Made by a program: the position numbers and the translations under genes. Shown here piece after piece: positions 36,246 to 36,628 of a stretch of DNA of 36,628 nt. How positions within the stretch are numbered: position 1 is the first letter of the stretch; every line of letters starts with the position of its first letter. Under the pieces are notes generated by a model. The model saw nothing but the letters and a program-made list of their open reading frames with translations, searched no databases and was not told the DNA's origin. The stretch is from Candidatus Ligilactobacillus faecavium (GTDB taxonomy: Bacteria > Bacillota > Bacilli > Lactobacillales > Lactobacillaceae): NCBI GenBank assembly GCA_019120355.1, contig DWVG01000096.1, forward strand, positions 1-36,628, read 5' to 3'.

Positions 36246-36628
36246 CGCTTATCACTCCTCCCTACTAGATAGTCGATTGATACATCAAAATACTCTGCTA
36301 ATTTAATTAGTGTTGATATATTAGGCTCGCTTCTACCAACCTCATAATTATTAATGGTTGCTCTTCCTATTCCCAACTGTTTTGACATTTCATCAAGAGT
36401 TAAATCTCTCTCAATTCTTAGTTCTTTTATTCGCGATAAATAATTAACTTTCCCTGCGTTAATCAATTCATAGCGGCTTATTCGAAATAGAATTGCTAAT
36501 TTTTCTAAATTTTTATCGCTAGGAACTGCCTGTCCTCTTTCCCAACTATTAACGGTTGATTTACTGCCTGCACCAATAAAAGTAGCTACATTTTCCATAG
36601 TCCAATGATTTTCAATTCTTAATGTGCG
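36242..36628 (-). CDS. XRE-family regulator with two tandem HTH domains (5' end beyond window)
   Basis: MENVATFIGAGSKSTVNSWERGQAVPSDKNLEKLAILF and IKELRIERDLTLDEMSKQLGIGRATINNYEVGRSEPNISTLIKLAEYF; frame stays open (RTLRIENHWTMENVA) to the window edge. Confidence 0.8.
   Translation of the reverse strand, partial: RTLRIENHWTMENVATFIGAGSKSTVNSWERGQAVPSDKNLEKLAILFRISRYELINAGKVNYLSRIKELRIERDLTLDEMSKQLGIGRATINNYEVGRSEPNISTLIKLAEYFDVSIDYLVGRSDKR

Noticed and set aside
1-36628. CRISPR arrays, rRNA, IS elements, complete tRNAs
   Set aside because: No regularly spaced repeat array, no transposase-like ORF, and the T-arm-like elements lack D and anticodon arms.

Overview
The window holds the left host flank and most of one Lactobacillaceae siphovirus prophage, read almost entirely on the minus strand. 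The host flank (1-~1700) carries the 5' part of uvrC, a 48-aa protein, a MazG-like protein and engB. Leftward from the right edge the prophage order is: double-HTH repressor (runs off the window), replication initiator with 24-bp iterons, DnaC-like loader, small ORFs, a ~1.2 kb non-coding region, small early ORFs, ArpU-like regulator, an AT-rich cargo locus, PAPS-reductase-like/ParB-like genes, terminase, portal, capsid, tail, two glycosidase-like tail-tip proteins, holin and endolysin. No integrase is visible, so it must lie beyond the right edge. The most interesting region is 33021-34169. It has no credible gene but is dense with RNA structure on the minus strand: two 9-bp hairpins with different stems and the identical octaloop TGTCAAAG, an 11-bp long-range helix, two 8-bp loop-to-distal pseudoknots, and three tRNA acceptor/T-arm-like minihelices, two of which lie at the two ends. 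G-U wobbles in the stems favour minus-strand transcription. I interpret it as a giant ornate phage RNA of the GOLLD/ROOL type or a relative; this is not verified by any covariance model. Second-tier candidates are a two-gene ATPase + PD-(D/E)XK-like nuclease cargo locus with its own terminator, a ParB/PAPS-reductase module with two small proteins sharing a GSSGG C-terminus, a tiny membrane peptide with a possible antisense RNA, and a ~95-nt sRNA candidate near the left prophage end.
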